A stretch of 64,000 bases of DNA from Erythrocercus mccallii (lineage: Eukaryota; Chordata; Aves; Passeriformes; Dicruridae), in contig VZRG01000442.1 in the NCBI GenBank assembly GCA_013397435.1, positions 289,407-353,406 on the forward strand. Reading direction: 5' to 3'. Shown in pieces: positions 1-8,980 of the stretch (position 1 is its first letter; each line of letters begins with the position of its first letter). The translations under genes and the position numbers were made by a program. Below the pieces are notes generated by a model. That model had not been told where the DNA came from. It saw only the letters and a list, made by a program, of their open reading frames with translations, and did no database searches.

Positions 1-648
1 GCATCGTCTGCAGCTGCGGGCCATCGTGATATCTCTCGACTATTGTCCCCGTCCTGGCGTCTTCATTTGCATTCGAATGTTTCCTGAGGTACACTGAAAC
101 TGGTTCTGCAAGCCTGCTGGCTGCTGGCTACAGGAATTTTTCCTTTTTCAGGGCTTCTGGTATCAGACAAACAGAAAGCTCCTACAACTAATCATACATC
201 TTATAACAAAACCAAACTATAACTTCAAATAATAATAACACAACTTTTCATAACACGAATTACATCATATGCTCATATATATCACCCTTTCTCTTTCAAA
301 GTTTCAAACCAAACTTGACAATAGTGAGATTGGCCCGAAAAGAACACAAGTATAATCTAAATCATCTTTTCCCAGTACTGCCTGCAAGCAACACTCCAGA
401 ACTTGGGCCCAGAAAAAAAAATAATAAAGACACCTCCACTAAGGAGTTTACCATTCTTCTATGGGAGTGTGAAAAACTGTAGCTTTTTCTGTCTATTAAA
501 TTCTGCTATTCTGTCCTGGGAAAAATTTAAATATAATATGAGCAATACACTTTTCTTGATCTGGAGGCAGCAAAGAGACAATCAGATTTTATGCTCAGTG
601 TCACTCTTAAATAAATATGGCAGAATTTCATATCTGTTCAGAAGACAC
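1..648. other. Non-coding flank, no recognisable gene
   Basis: The first 130 bases are GC-richer and the remainder is AT-rich with short A runs. I see no exon, RNA gene or named repeat here. It may be part of the CDC42BPA intron, or an old unrecognised repeat; the abrupt change in composition near position 130 would fit the edge of an old insertion. The stretch ends at the target-site copy ACAC (645-648) of the adjacent LTR. Confidence 0.4.
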
Positions 649-1389
649 TGTTATAGATGAATCTAAGAGATAATTTGTGCTAAAATATTTTATAAGAATA
701 TGTTGTTATAATGTAGAATTAGTCTCTGTATAAAATCCGATTCTCTCTAAGTAAGTTATAAAATACCAGACATTGCTGCAGCTGGGTGGAAATCACACCT
801 GAATACCAGAGATAAGAGACGGCTATTGTGTCCCAACAGAGCAACGACCACTCCATTCAGCCAGCAGTGTGTGAAGATTCAGCCAGATGTGTGAAGAAAC
901 CAAAATGACTCCTCCCAGAGCAGTATGAATTGGACACTTAACTATAATAGCTGGACTATAATCGGCCAAGGACAGCTATCAATTCCTTTGTATAACAAAG
1001 ACACCGTCCTTTGTCCTTTTCAGTCACACAAAGAGGCAATGACTGCTTCTGTTTCAAACCCAGGGAACACCCAGACACACCTATATTATATTGTTTCATT
1101 CCAGGAAAGCTTTAACCTACAAAAGCAGCTGTATTCATTGTCCACCTTCGCCGACAGCTACAAACAACAGTATAAAAACCCACAGCACGGAATACATTTC
1201 GTGGAAGCAGAAAGGGGCGTCCTTTAGACGCCATCACTCTGTTTCCACCAAGTGCCGGGTCCCCAGGTCAGCACTTTGGACTTTGGTTCGTGGCTTGCTT
1301 TTCTATTTTCCAAATTTTATCCGTATTGTAATCAATAAATTTATTTCATTTTTATTAAAAATCGGATTGGCGATTTTTCATTTATAACA
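649..1389 (+). mobile_element. Solo LTR, family A, copy 1 (ERV)
   Basis: This element starts TGTTATAGATGA and ends TTTATAACA, so it has the TG...CA ends of a retroviral LTR. It is flanked on both sides by ACAC (645-648 and 1390-1393), a 4-bp target duplication. A TATA box (tataaaa) lies at 1171 and a poly(A) signal AATAAA at 1334-1339, giving the U3-R-U5 order. It aligns along its full length with the reverse complement of 59875-60614. No internal retroviral sequence is attached, so it is a solo LTR left by LTR-LTR recombination. It is antisense to CDC42BPA. The subfamily name is unknown to me. A 100-codon open frame inside it has no protein resemblance and is chance. Confidence 0.88.
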
Positions 1390-2052
1390 ACACTCATACT
1401 TTTTTTTACTTCCTTTTATAGAATTAGCTGCCATCAAGTGAAATTTTATTTGGAAGAAATGTTGCATAATCTACACCTCTCTAGAATAACCTCTTTTGGC
1501 CTAAGTGAAGTTAATGACAACAAATCCACACTTCATAACAGTTGCAACATCCACACATCCACAAAATAAGATTTTGTGAGCATATTAAGTATACACGAGA
1601 CAGCAATTTCACAAAAGAGTGAAAAACATTCTTTAGCTAATAAGTTACTTTGCATCTGAGACAGCTTACAACTCATACCTGCAGGAACACAACTACTTAT
1701 GGAAGAGTTGTTCAGAACTCTACATATTCAAATAACCAAAAGAGAATACATCACTGATACACATGGAGACACCATCAGGTTTGGTACATAAATAAAGCTA
1801 TTATTTAATGAAAAGCATCAAAATCAGCTGGCTATTATGATAGTGCTACACTGATGAGCCAGAACATCTATTTTTGCTCCATGCAAATTTGGAGGATATC
1901 TGCCATGAAATCACTACAGCAGTGTACAAACCAGAGCCCTCTGTATTTGGATTTCTGACCTACAGAATCAGACCAGCCCTAGCCATGAAGGCACACAATC
2001 ATGTAAGAAAAGCCAGGAGCTGTTAGAAATTCAACCTGGTAGTCTGCATTCA
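1390..2052. other. Non-coding spacer between solo LTR and provirus
   Basis: AT-rich sequence without a recognisable exon or repeat. It ends with ATTCA (2048-2052), the left target-site copy of the provirus that follows. Confidence 0.5.
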
Positions 2053-2374
2053 TGTAGAGAATAAAACCCTCCCAAACAGGTTTTGCCAGCATTGGGTTTG
2101 TTTGTTGTAACTTGGTGCTTGGTGATCAGAGTCCCCTTTTCAATTGTAAATGTCCCCTCCATTGTTTACCTCACCTACCATTGTACCTCCTCCCCCCCCT
2201 CCCCGCACAAGTATCACCTATGCATATTACCTATGCTGCTTCCCAAGATGACACCCAGAGACATGAGGGGAGTGACATCCAAGCTCGTATGCAGATGAGA
2301 CAATTCCCATAAGGTCTAGCACCCAGCAAAACGGAATTTACGTCCAGGAGACCCCTAAAACAGCGAGCCCACCT
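2053..2374 (+). repeat. 5' LTR remnant of the provirus (U3 only)
   Basis: It begins TGTAGAGAATAA, exactly like the 3' LTR at 7958, and aligns with it to the sequence GAGCCCACCT. After that point the two copies have nothing in common. The 3' copy continues for 336 bases with the poly(A) signal and the CA end, none of which is present here. The R and U5 parts and the expected primer-binding site are therefore missing. A 7-bp tandem duplication (CTTGGTG) is specific to this copy. Without R this LTR has lost its normal transcription start. Confidence 0.85.
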
Positions 2375-3602
2375 AATACCAAGGACTGGACCAGCAACGG
2401 GACGGCCGCCCGCTCTACTGGACCTCCAGGACAGCTGGCTACTTGGATCAGATCAGCCTGGGACGACAACGCAAAGGAGAGCTGGTAAGTATAGCCAGTG
2501 TCGGGATTCTAGAGGTGAGCGAGTGGTGTGTGAATGAGACGGGGGCTGGCTTGGATTTGAGGACCTCTAAGTATTGCAGTTCTGGACCCCCTCGAGGGGG
2601 CCAGCCAAGAACAGGGGAAAGCAAGTGAGGCCTACCAAGGCCTGGTGAGTGAGTCATCTCTTTGGGTGTGGGCCCCCCCTCTGAGCATGCAGAGGACTTA
2701 CGTGTGAGCGGCACGCAAAAGAGTAGGTCCCCCTAAGAATAGGACTGGGCAGACTGGGATAGGTCTAGGTGGCTCCAGGCATGTGGAGGCCTAGGCACTG
2801 TGTGAGTGACACATCTTTTCAGGGTGCTCCCAGGCACTTCCGGTATCAAAGCGCCCATGAAGGCCCCAACTTCCCAGGGTCGGACCAGACATACTGTGAA
2901 GTTGTGTGTGGCCACAGTCTAGGAAGAGAAGCTGTAAAATTACTGCCTAGAGCACAGGAGTAAAGAGTCCAGCTTGGGCAAGGCAGGTACTACACATACC
3001 CACATGCATCCCTTCGCCTGAAGCTGTTTTGCTGGGGTGGGGCTGCTGAGCCAGGCAGAGAGAGGTTCTGGTGAAAAGGGCAAAGTGGGGGAGCTGACCC
3101 TGCTGGTCAGGATAGCTCCATGTATTTGAGAAGAAAAGCCCAACAAGGGTTTGGGTGGCCCAACAAGGGTTTGGGCAGGAAGGATATGGCACTGGAGGTG
3201 GGACAGTTCTAGCCCGGAGCTCCAGGGCTCAGTGGTAGGCTAGGCAGGGAAGGTCTCAGGGAACCTCAGTGCTAGGGACCCTGTCAGCATCGACCACAGT
3301 GCTCAGCAGTCCCCACAGAGAGGGGAGAGGCGCAGGGGTACACAAGGGGTCGAGTCAGAAGGACAGACTCCAAAAAGCCCAGCAAGGGTTTGTGTATAGG
3401 AAAAGCCCAACAAGGGTTTGGGCAGCCCAACAAGGGTTTGGGCAGGATAACCAGGTGTGAAAGAGTTCCGTCTGGAAGGTGCGTGTGAAAATGCCATCCC
3501 CCTACCCTTTGTGTGAGTGTAATACTTGAGAGAGAGAAGATTTCAGTTATAAATTTTAGTTAGGCCAAAGGAGCTTTAGTAAGGCCTAAGCAAAAGAAAA
3601 AG
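2375..3602 (+). other. Retroviral leader (5' untranslated, pre-gag)
   Basis: About 1.2 kb of GC-rich sequence lies between the truncated LTR and the gag start. A strong splice donor (CTG|GTAAGTAT) with its GT at 2485-2486 fits a major retroviral donor. A perfect 14-bp palindrome CCCCCTCGAGGGGG is at 2587-2600. Five copies of a short hairpin-forming motif lie at 3138-3443 (separate entry). I could not find an 18-base primer-binding site, so tRNA usage cannot be stated. Short open frames here are not convincing genes. Confidence 0.65.
3138..3443 (+). repeat. Five hairpin-forming leader repeats (GCCCAACAAGGGTTTGGGC)
   Basis: Copies lie at 3138-3155, 3158-3176, 3377-3394, 3405-3423 and 3425-3443, in groups of two and three. 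Each full copy has the arms GCCCAA and TTGGGC around a 7-nt loop, so the RNA could fold into a small stem-loop. The third copy has decayed arms. They sit in the packaging-signal region of the leader, but the function is unknown. Confidence 0.8.
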
Positions 3603-4709
3603 ATGGGGAGCTGGATAAGCAAGGAAGCAAGCTCCCAGGAAGAAGGTAAAAAGGAAGTAAAGAACATTCCCCCTAATAGCCCCTTGGGGCAGAGATGTTA
3701 AACCAGTGGAATTCTCAGGAGGCCAAGAAGGGCCTAGACATAATTAAGATGATCCACTACTGTATGGAAGTCTGGCCCAAGTTAGATCTGCAGGGGGAGT
3801 GGCCGTGGTATGGGACACAAGACCCATGGATGTGTTCCCAATTAATTCAACACCTGAGGTCCCAAGAAAATACTACTTTAGAACAGTTGTCTTATGCCGC
3901 CTGTTGGCAAGAGAACACCACAAGCAACGAGGCTGTACAAATTTACAAGATGCAAAAACAAAAAGGGAAGAGTGAGAGGGAGGGAGGAATTAGTGGCAGA
4001 TGGGACCCTCTCGACTACCTATCTCCTCCTCTCGCTTACCCAGCAGTAACTTCAGGCCCTTCCCCAGTTCCCTCTGCTGCACTTCAAACACCCCTCCCTT
4101 CAAAACCCTCAACCACCCCTTCCCCAACCACAGCAATTCCCTTGTCATCTTCTGCTAGTATTCCTTCCCCAAACCTAAGCACCTTACCTGCACCAATTAT
4201 TTCCCCCCCAACTCCAAACATAACCACACCCTCAGCTCTTCCACTAACTATCTCAACCCCATCTCCAGAATCCTCTGCTACAAGTTTAATCCCTTCTCCC
4301 TTACCTGCTACCATCCCTCTGCCTCCTCCCAACTGGGAGTTGAATCCATCTCCAGGTAGTACAGCCTCTTGCACTACATCCAAAGCACCTAGGGTGGAGA
4401 AGCTCTTTCCGCTCAGGCATGGCTGGAGGGGTTGGTTTTGTAAACGCCCCACTGACAGCCTCTGAAGTTCGAGGGTTTAAGAAGGAGCTAGGAAACCTGG
4501 TGCAGGACCCAATAGGTGTATCTAACCAGAAGAATCAGTTCCTAGGCCCTAACATCTATACATGGGGAGAGCTGAACTCTATACTTAACATATTGTTCAG
4601 TCCAGAGGAGGTGAGAATGATTAGAACAGTGGGAATGCACATCTGGGAGAGACAGAAGAGAGTAGGACCTCCTGGAGATCATAAAATGCCCCTAATGGAC
4701 CCTAGGTAG
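3603..4709 (+). pseudogene. gag: gag remnant: matrix, proline-rich region, N-terminal capsid
   Basis: Gag is the structural polyprotein that assembles virions at the membrane. The start at 3603 opens MGSWIS, an N-myristoylation-type signal, and runs 32 codons to a TAA at 3699. The matrix reading continues in another frame from about 3695 to 4465, so one frameshift breaks matrix. Residues from about 110 onward of that second frame are very rich in Pro, Ser and Thr, like the p12-type linker of gammaretroviruses. The capsid N-terminal part then reads in the first frame again, 4419-4709, and ends at a TAG (4707-4709) where a tryptophan is likely ancestral. The rest of capsid and nucleocapsid is missing. 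It is a pseudogene of a retroviral gag; the family assignment is from motif order. Confidence 0.82.
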
Positions 4710-5303
4710 AACCCAAAACCAAAAACGGATGTAAGGAAATTATTAGGTTTATGTGGCTACTGTAAATTTTGGATTGAAAAGAATACTCAAAGTGTAAAAT
4801 TCCTTTATGAGAAATTAGTAACCTGGAACCTATAATTTGGACAGAAAAAGATAAAAAGCAATTGGAAATTTTAAAAGATAAATTATCCTCAGCACCTGTC
4901 TTAAGCCTGCTAGACCTGAAAAATTCTGGAAAAGGGGAAACTGCCCTCTAACTGGTCAGCCCAGTGCTGTGAAGTGTATGCCTTAAAAAGGGGATTGGGC
5001 TTACTAGAAAAAGACCAAGGAACTATTTATACTGACTCAAAGTGTGCATTTGGAATAGTTCATACTTTTGGTAAAATCTGGGAAGAACGTGGATATTCAA
5101 AAGGGAAAGATCTAGTGCACAGGGAGTTAATAAAGTCAGTGTTAGAGTCCCTGTTTAAGCCTGCAGAGATAGCACTGGTCCACATAAGGGGTCATCAGAA
5201 AGGAGATACCTTAGAAGGGAGAGGGAATCAATTAGCTGATTGGGCAGCAAAAGAAGCATCTCTAGAATCAGGGGAACCAGTAAAAATCTTCCAACTGAAT
5301 TAA
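4710..5303 (+). pseudogene. pol: pol remnant: RT thumb/connection and RNase H
   Basis: Immediately after the capsid stop the same frame reads an RT thumb-like segment (LLGLCGYCKFWI, about 4737-4772). Protease and the RT fingers and palm with the YXDD active site are absent. A TAA at 4833 and a shift to another frame near 4826 interrupt the connection region, and further sequence is lost before RNase H. The RNase H part (about 4965-5303) keeps a Glu near its start, the TDS aspartate motif (about residue 20 of the 4974 frame) and the HIRGHQKGD...NQLADWAAK end. The first Asp of the DEDD set lies in the deleted part. RNase H would degrade the RNA strand during reverse transcription; this copy is dead. 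Confidence 0.82.
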
Positions 5304-6535
5304 ACATCCAGGGGGCACGAAGGGAAAGAAGAGCTAAGATTTAGTGAAAAAGAACAAAAAGCAATAAGGGAATTAGAAATGTGTCATGGAAACCAAGGAC
5401 AATGGTTAACCCGTGATGGGTGAAAATTCTTAAATAAGGCCCTAGCCCAGAAAATGCTAACAGAAATACATGAACTAACACACTGGGGAATTCAGGGGTT
5501 ATGTGACCACTTTTTAAGAGAAAACCTGTGCATCGGAGTACACAAGTTGGCTAAAGCAGTAACAAAAGGATGTGTAATCTGTCAAAATGTGAACCAAAAA
5601 GTAATGAGAAAAACAGTACCCGGAGGAAGGGCGTTAGTTCTAAGGCCATTCCAAAACATCCAAGTTGATTTTACTGAAATGTCACAGGTACAGAAATACT
5701 GACATCTGCTAGTAATAGTAGATCACCTCACCCATTGGGTGGAAGCCTTTCCAACTGTAAAAGAAACTGCAGAGGTGGTAGCAAAAATAATTTTAGAACA
5801 AATAATTCCCTGATAAGGGTTAATCAATAACATCGATTCAGACAGGGGATCACATTTTACTGCACAAGTGCTACACAAGGTGATCGAAGCCCTGGGGATG
5901 AAATGGAGGCTACACACCCCATGGCATCCCCAGAGCTCTGGAAAAGTCAAGAGAATGAACAAAACCCTTAAAAATGTACTAACAAAATTAACTGCTGAGA
6001 CTCAGATGAACTGACTCAAATGTTTACCCCTTGCCCTCTTGCGGATCAGAATGAGACCTCAGGCAGACATAGGGGTTTCCCCTTATGAAATGATGTTTGG
6101 GCTCCCCTTCCTTATAACACCCTTCAGCACAGGAACCTACTTAGAGGGAGAAACAGTAACACAGGAATATCTAAAAACAATTGGGACAACATTAGAGAGC
6201 CTCAGAAAAAAAGGATATCTTCCCCAAACCTCTCCCTTTGACACCAGATTGTCCACCAGATTAGCCCTGGAGACTGGGTACTTATTACATCATGAAACAA
6301 TACCTCACTAACACCTAAATTTGAAGGCCCTTTCCAGGTATTGCTAACCACACACACTGCAATAAGGACACAAGAAAGAGGCTGGACCTATGTTTCCCAG
6401 GTAAAAGGACCAGTGCCACCCTCTGACAGTGGGTCAGACCCAGCAGTGTCATCTGCAGACTCTCCTGAGTGGGTTGTAATCCAACACCCTGAAGACCTCA
6501 AAGTGACTCTTAAGAAAAGGCCAAAAGTCAACTAA
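5304..6535 (+). pseudogene. pol: pol remnant: integrase
   Basis: Integrase joins viral DNA to host DNA. The N-terminal zinc-binding part is visible at 5454-5700 with HELTH (H-x3-H) and CVIC (C-x2-C). The catalytic core follows with the first Asp in QVDF and the second in DSDRG (about 5833-5847). The Glu expected in the SSGKV.RMN segment is Lys (AAG, 5949-5951). In-frame stops lie at 5421, 5700, 5811/5814 and 6012. The C-terminal part (6039-6311) has SPYEMMFGLPF, then a frameshift moves the final GPFQVLL-type segment to the frame read at about 6309-6535. Catalytic loss, at least five stops and a frameshift make it a clear pseudogene of the gammaretroviral type. Confidence 0.87.
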
Positions 6536-6591
6536 AAATCTATTACAGGCTGAAAGACGAACAAGATTGCTGAAAAGTTTTAATGATCGCA

Positions 6592-6668
6592 GTTAATGTT
6601 TGTAATTGTTGTCTACGGTTAAGGTTTATGATTGTTGTCTATTGTTAGTGTTTGTAACTGTTGTCATA
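6592..6668 (+). repeat. Three imperfect 25-26 bp tandem repeats at the pol/env junction
   Basis: Units lie at 6592-6616, 6617-6642 and 6643-6668. Each carries a GTTnnnGTTTnTnAnTGTTGTC pattern with a few changes. They lie between the integrase end and the recognisable Env, where the Env leader would normally begin. Confidence 0.75.
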
Positions 6669-7360
6669 AGTTGATAATTATTCTCAAAGATTTTTTTCCT
6701 CAGACATCTGTCCCAATATCCCCATACTGGATCTTCCACAGAGCATTCCCCAAAGGCCACTAAATTAATAGGGAAACTGGGAATAAAAAGGACTCTGCCA
6801 TCTACCCCAAGAGGCAAGACCAGGTGAGACCTAGAATGGTTCATACTGGACTCTTGGGAGGACTAGTGTAATCCCTGTTTATAAGCACTATGGCATGCAC
6901 TGAGTGCTACCATCCCCTCTATGATGAGGAGAACCTCAGATCTCTAATAGAAGTCCACACTAACATAAACCCCAGTTGTTTTAATTACTCTCAAATAACT
7001 ACCTGTCAGGAAGGTGGGAAAGCTTATTGGATTACTAAGAATACAGCCTTGTTTAGGCAATGCCTACTTGGAGAATGCCCTATGGGAGAAACCTGGCTCT
7101 GTTTTGAACACCAAGTAAGTCAAGGAGAATTAACTGACCTGATAAAAGAAAAACAGTTAACAGTTTCAATCAAAAAGAAGGATAATCTAGAAACACCCCA
7201 AGAGAAAAAATTATTTAGAGACTTGGTTGAAAGAATGAAAAGAGAATTAAATCTAACCAACTGTTGTGTTTGCAGAAACACTCAAAAGTCAGAAATTTGG
7301 CGTTGGGAGGGAATTAGTTTGGGACCCCTGGAAATTCTAAAATGGAAAAATATATGTTGA
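6669..7360 (+). pseudogene. env: env remnant: surface subunit (SU)
   Basis: Env SU binds the host receptor. The sequence from 6669 to about 6890 has no open frame that I can assign. From 6890 a 156-codon frame is rich in Cys and has candidate N-glycosylation sites (NYSQ, NLTN). Its end, with NLTNCCVC followed by a W.WEG segment, looks like the conserved internal Cys motif region of class I Env surface subunits. The part is much shorter than a normal SU, so much of the N-terminal receptor-binding region seems lost or scrambled. The frame closes at 7360 just as the transmembrane subunit opens in another frame. Assignment rests on position and motif style. Confidence 0.65.
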
Positions 7361-7898
7361 ATAGAGTCATCCTACTCCAGGCAGTATTAGAAATTATTAG
7401 AAACAAGACAGCTCTTGCCCTCGACCAACTGATCCAAACCAGGGCTGTACTTAACAAAATTCATCTCGCAGTAGATTACCTATTTGTAAATGAGGGCAAA
7501 ATATGTGGTAAATTTAACTTATCAAAATACTGCCTGGAAATCTATGATGGAAGAGAATTAAAAATGTTTCTAAAGAAATACAAAAAGTAACATATATGGG
7601 TATACAAAAATGGATTCCCCTTATGGACACTAGTTTGTGGGATGACTTTTTGTCTCTAAAAGGAAAATGGTGGAAAACCACTTTTATTTTAGCAGGTGCA
7701 CTAACTGGTCTATTGTTCCTACCCTGCTTACTCTCTTTCCTAATTCGAACAATAACTTCCACAGTTCAAGCTAGTATCTCAAAAATGACTAATTGGAGAC
7801 CAACCAAAATCAGGTTAATAAAAAACCAAGGACAAGAGTATCAGTCTGCTAAAGAAGTTTACAACCAATACCAAAAATTAAGAAAAGCCTACTACTAA
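7342..7898 (+). pseudogene. env: env remnant: transmembrane subunit (TM)
   Basis: TM anchors Env and drives membrane fusion. The ectodomain reads 7342-7590: a heptad-like helix, then a segment resembling the conserved immunosuppressive-domain region (LNKIHLAVDYL) followed by CGKFNLSKYC. The paired Cys expected to bond SU seems reduced to one Cys. After a stop at 7588 and a frameshift, 7596-7898 holds a Trp-rich juxtamembrane part (WWK), a hydrophobic span of about 25 residues (around residues 29-52) and a polar tail of about 48 residues. I do not see the fusion peptide or the furin site. SU, ectodomain and anchor lie in three frames, so no functional protein can be made. Confidence 0.82.
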
Positions 7899-7946
7899 AA
7901 ATCTAAAAGTACAAATTGATGCGGGCTTGAGCCCAATCAGAGATAT

Positions 7947-7956
7947 AGAGGAGGGA
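7947..7956 (+). promoter_or_regulatory. Polypurine tract
   Basis: AGAGGAGGGA lies immediately upstream of the 3' LTR start (TG at 7958). It is the usual primer site for plus-strand synthesis in retroviruses. Confidence 0.8.
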
Positions 7957-7957
7957 T

Positions 7958-8606
7958 TGTAGAGAATAACCCCCCCCAAACAGGTTTTGCCAGCATTGGG
8001 TTTATTTGTTGTAACTTGGTGATCAGAGTCCCCTTTTCAATTGTAAATGTCCCCTCCATTGTTTATCCACCTACCATTGTACCTCCTCCAGCCGCCCCCC
8101 CCTCCAGTATCACCTATGCATATTACCTATGCTGCTTCCCGAGATGACACCCAGAGCCATGAGGGGAGTGACATCCAAGTTCGTATGCAGATGAGACAAT
8201 TTCCATAAGGTCTAGCACCCAGCGAAACGGAATTTACGTCCAGGAGACCCCTAAAGCAGTGAGCCCACCTGAAAGCAACTGAAAGCAACACCCCCGAGTT
8301 GGCAGAGCAAGGAGGAAAGCCAGAGCACCAACAGAGGCTTTTTCATCCCATCACCATAACTGAATAGAGCCTGATGGGCGAGACCCCCCTACCCCGCCGA
8401 CTGAGAGCTGAAAACTGTCTTCCCCGGGACTCTTGTGAGGACCGAAGGCCCAGCTCTGCCATGTGGCAAAGCTGAACTCCTCCTCCTTCTCCTCCACATT
8501 GTCCATTGGGAGCAGCAGAGGCAGGTGCAAGCCCTCACCCAGAGCTGATCTTTAATAAAGGCATTAAAAAGGGAGATTTGTCTCCTGGCCCACTTTATTC
8601 ATAACA
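7958..8606 (+). repeat. 3' LTR of the provirus (full length)
   Basis: This 649-bp LTR runs from TGTAGAGAATAA to TTCATAACA. The first 313 bases match the 5' LTR remnant. The last 336 bases are unique and hold R-U5 with the poly(A) signal AATAAA at 8554-8559. The CA end is followed at once by ATTCA, the same five bases that precede the 5' LTR, so this is the true outer edge. I do not see a clear TATA box. Confidence 0.9.
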
Positions 8607-8860
8607 ATTCAGCTGTCTTTATACACCAGATATTCAAGCCAGCATATAAATAAGAGAGAATTTAGCTTTCTGTGTCTGTGTGTCTAAGCTCAGTCACTGC
8701 ACACAATGATGCAGTAATACATAAATGTAGTCGCAGAGGTCATCAAGCCATCACAGCACAGGGCTTCTAATAACATTCCCCCAATATCACTAGTGAAGAT
8801 GCTCTGCTAGAGTGAACTTCTGCTTTATATTGCAGCACACTGCAGTATTTTCTCCTGACA

Positions 8861-8980
8861 CCCAGGTTGGATGGGGCTCTTAGCAATCTGGTCTAGTCAA
8901 AGGCAGTTTCCATGCTGGGGCTTTGGGATAAGGTGATCTTTAAGATCCCTTACAACCCAAACTATTCTAAGATTCTATGG
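8861..8980 (+). repeat. CR1 LINE 3' end fragment
   Basis: GGTTGGATGGGGCTCT, then GGTGATCTTTAAGATCCCTT and ACAACCCAAACTATTCTAAG, match the familiar 3' untranslated end of avian/reptilian CR1, finishing near its ATTCTATG-like terminus. The copy is diverged and 5'-truncated, the usual state. Confidence 0.9.

Larger units (their letters stand above)
2053..8606 (+). mobile_element. Decayed class I (gammaretrovirus-like) endogenous provirus
   Basis: A provirus of about 6.55 kb lies between perfect 5-bp direct repeats ATTCA (2048-2052 and 8607-8611). Its order is U3-only 5' LTR, leader, gag, pol, env, purine tract, 3' LTR. Family marks seen: a gag start with an N-myristoylation-like MG..S signal, a proline-rich region after matrix, an RT thumb-like segment, RNase H and integrase segments, and an Env transmembrane subunit with a gamma-type heptad/cysteine region. 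All genes are broken by stops, frameshifts and deletions, and the polymerase active-site region is absent, so the element cannot be active. The two LTRs share about 315 bases with roughly a dozen substitutions plus small indels by eye, which suggests an old but not ancient insertion. It is antisense to CDC42BPA. Env and integrase features lean towards the HERV-I-like branch, but that is tentative. Confidence 0.93.

Noticed and set aside
2443..3497. Short overlapping frames in the provirus leader
   Set aside because: They lie on both strands, contain the leader repeats and show no protein resemblance.
4084..4452. 122-codon minus-strand frame over gag
   Set aside because: It is the shadow of the Pro/Ser/Thr-rich gag linker, read on the wrong strand.
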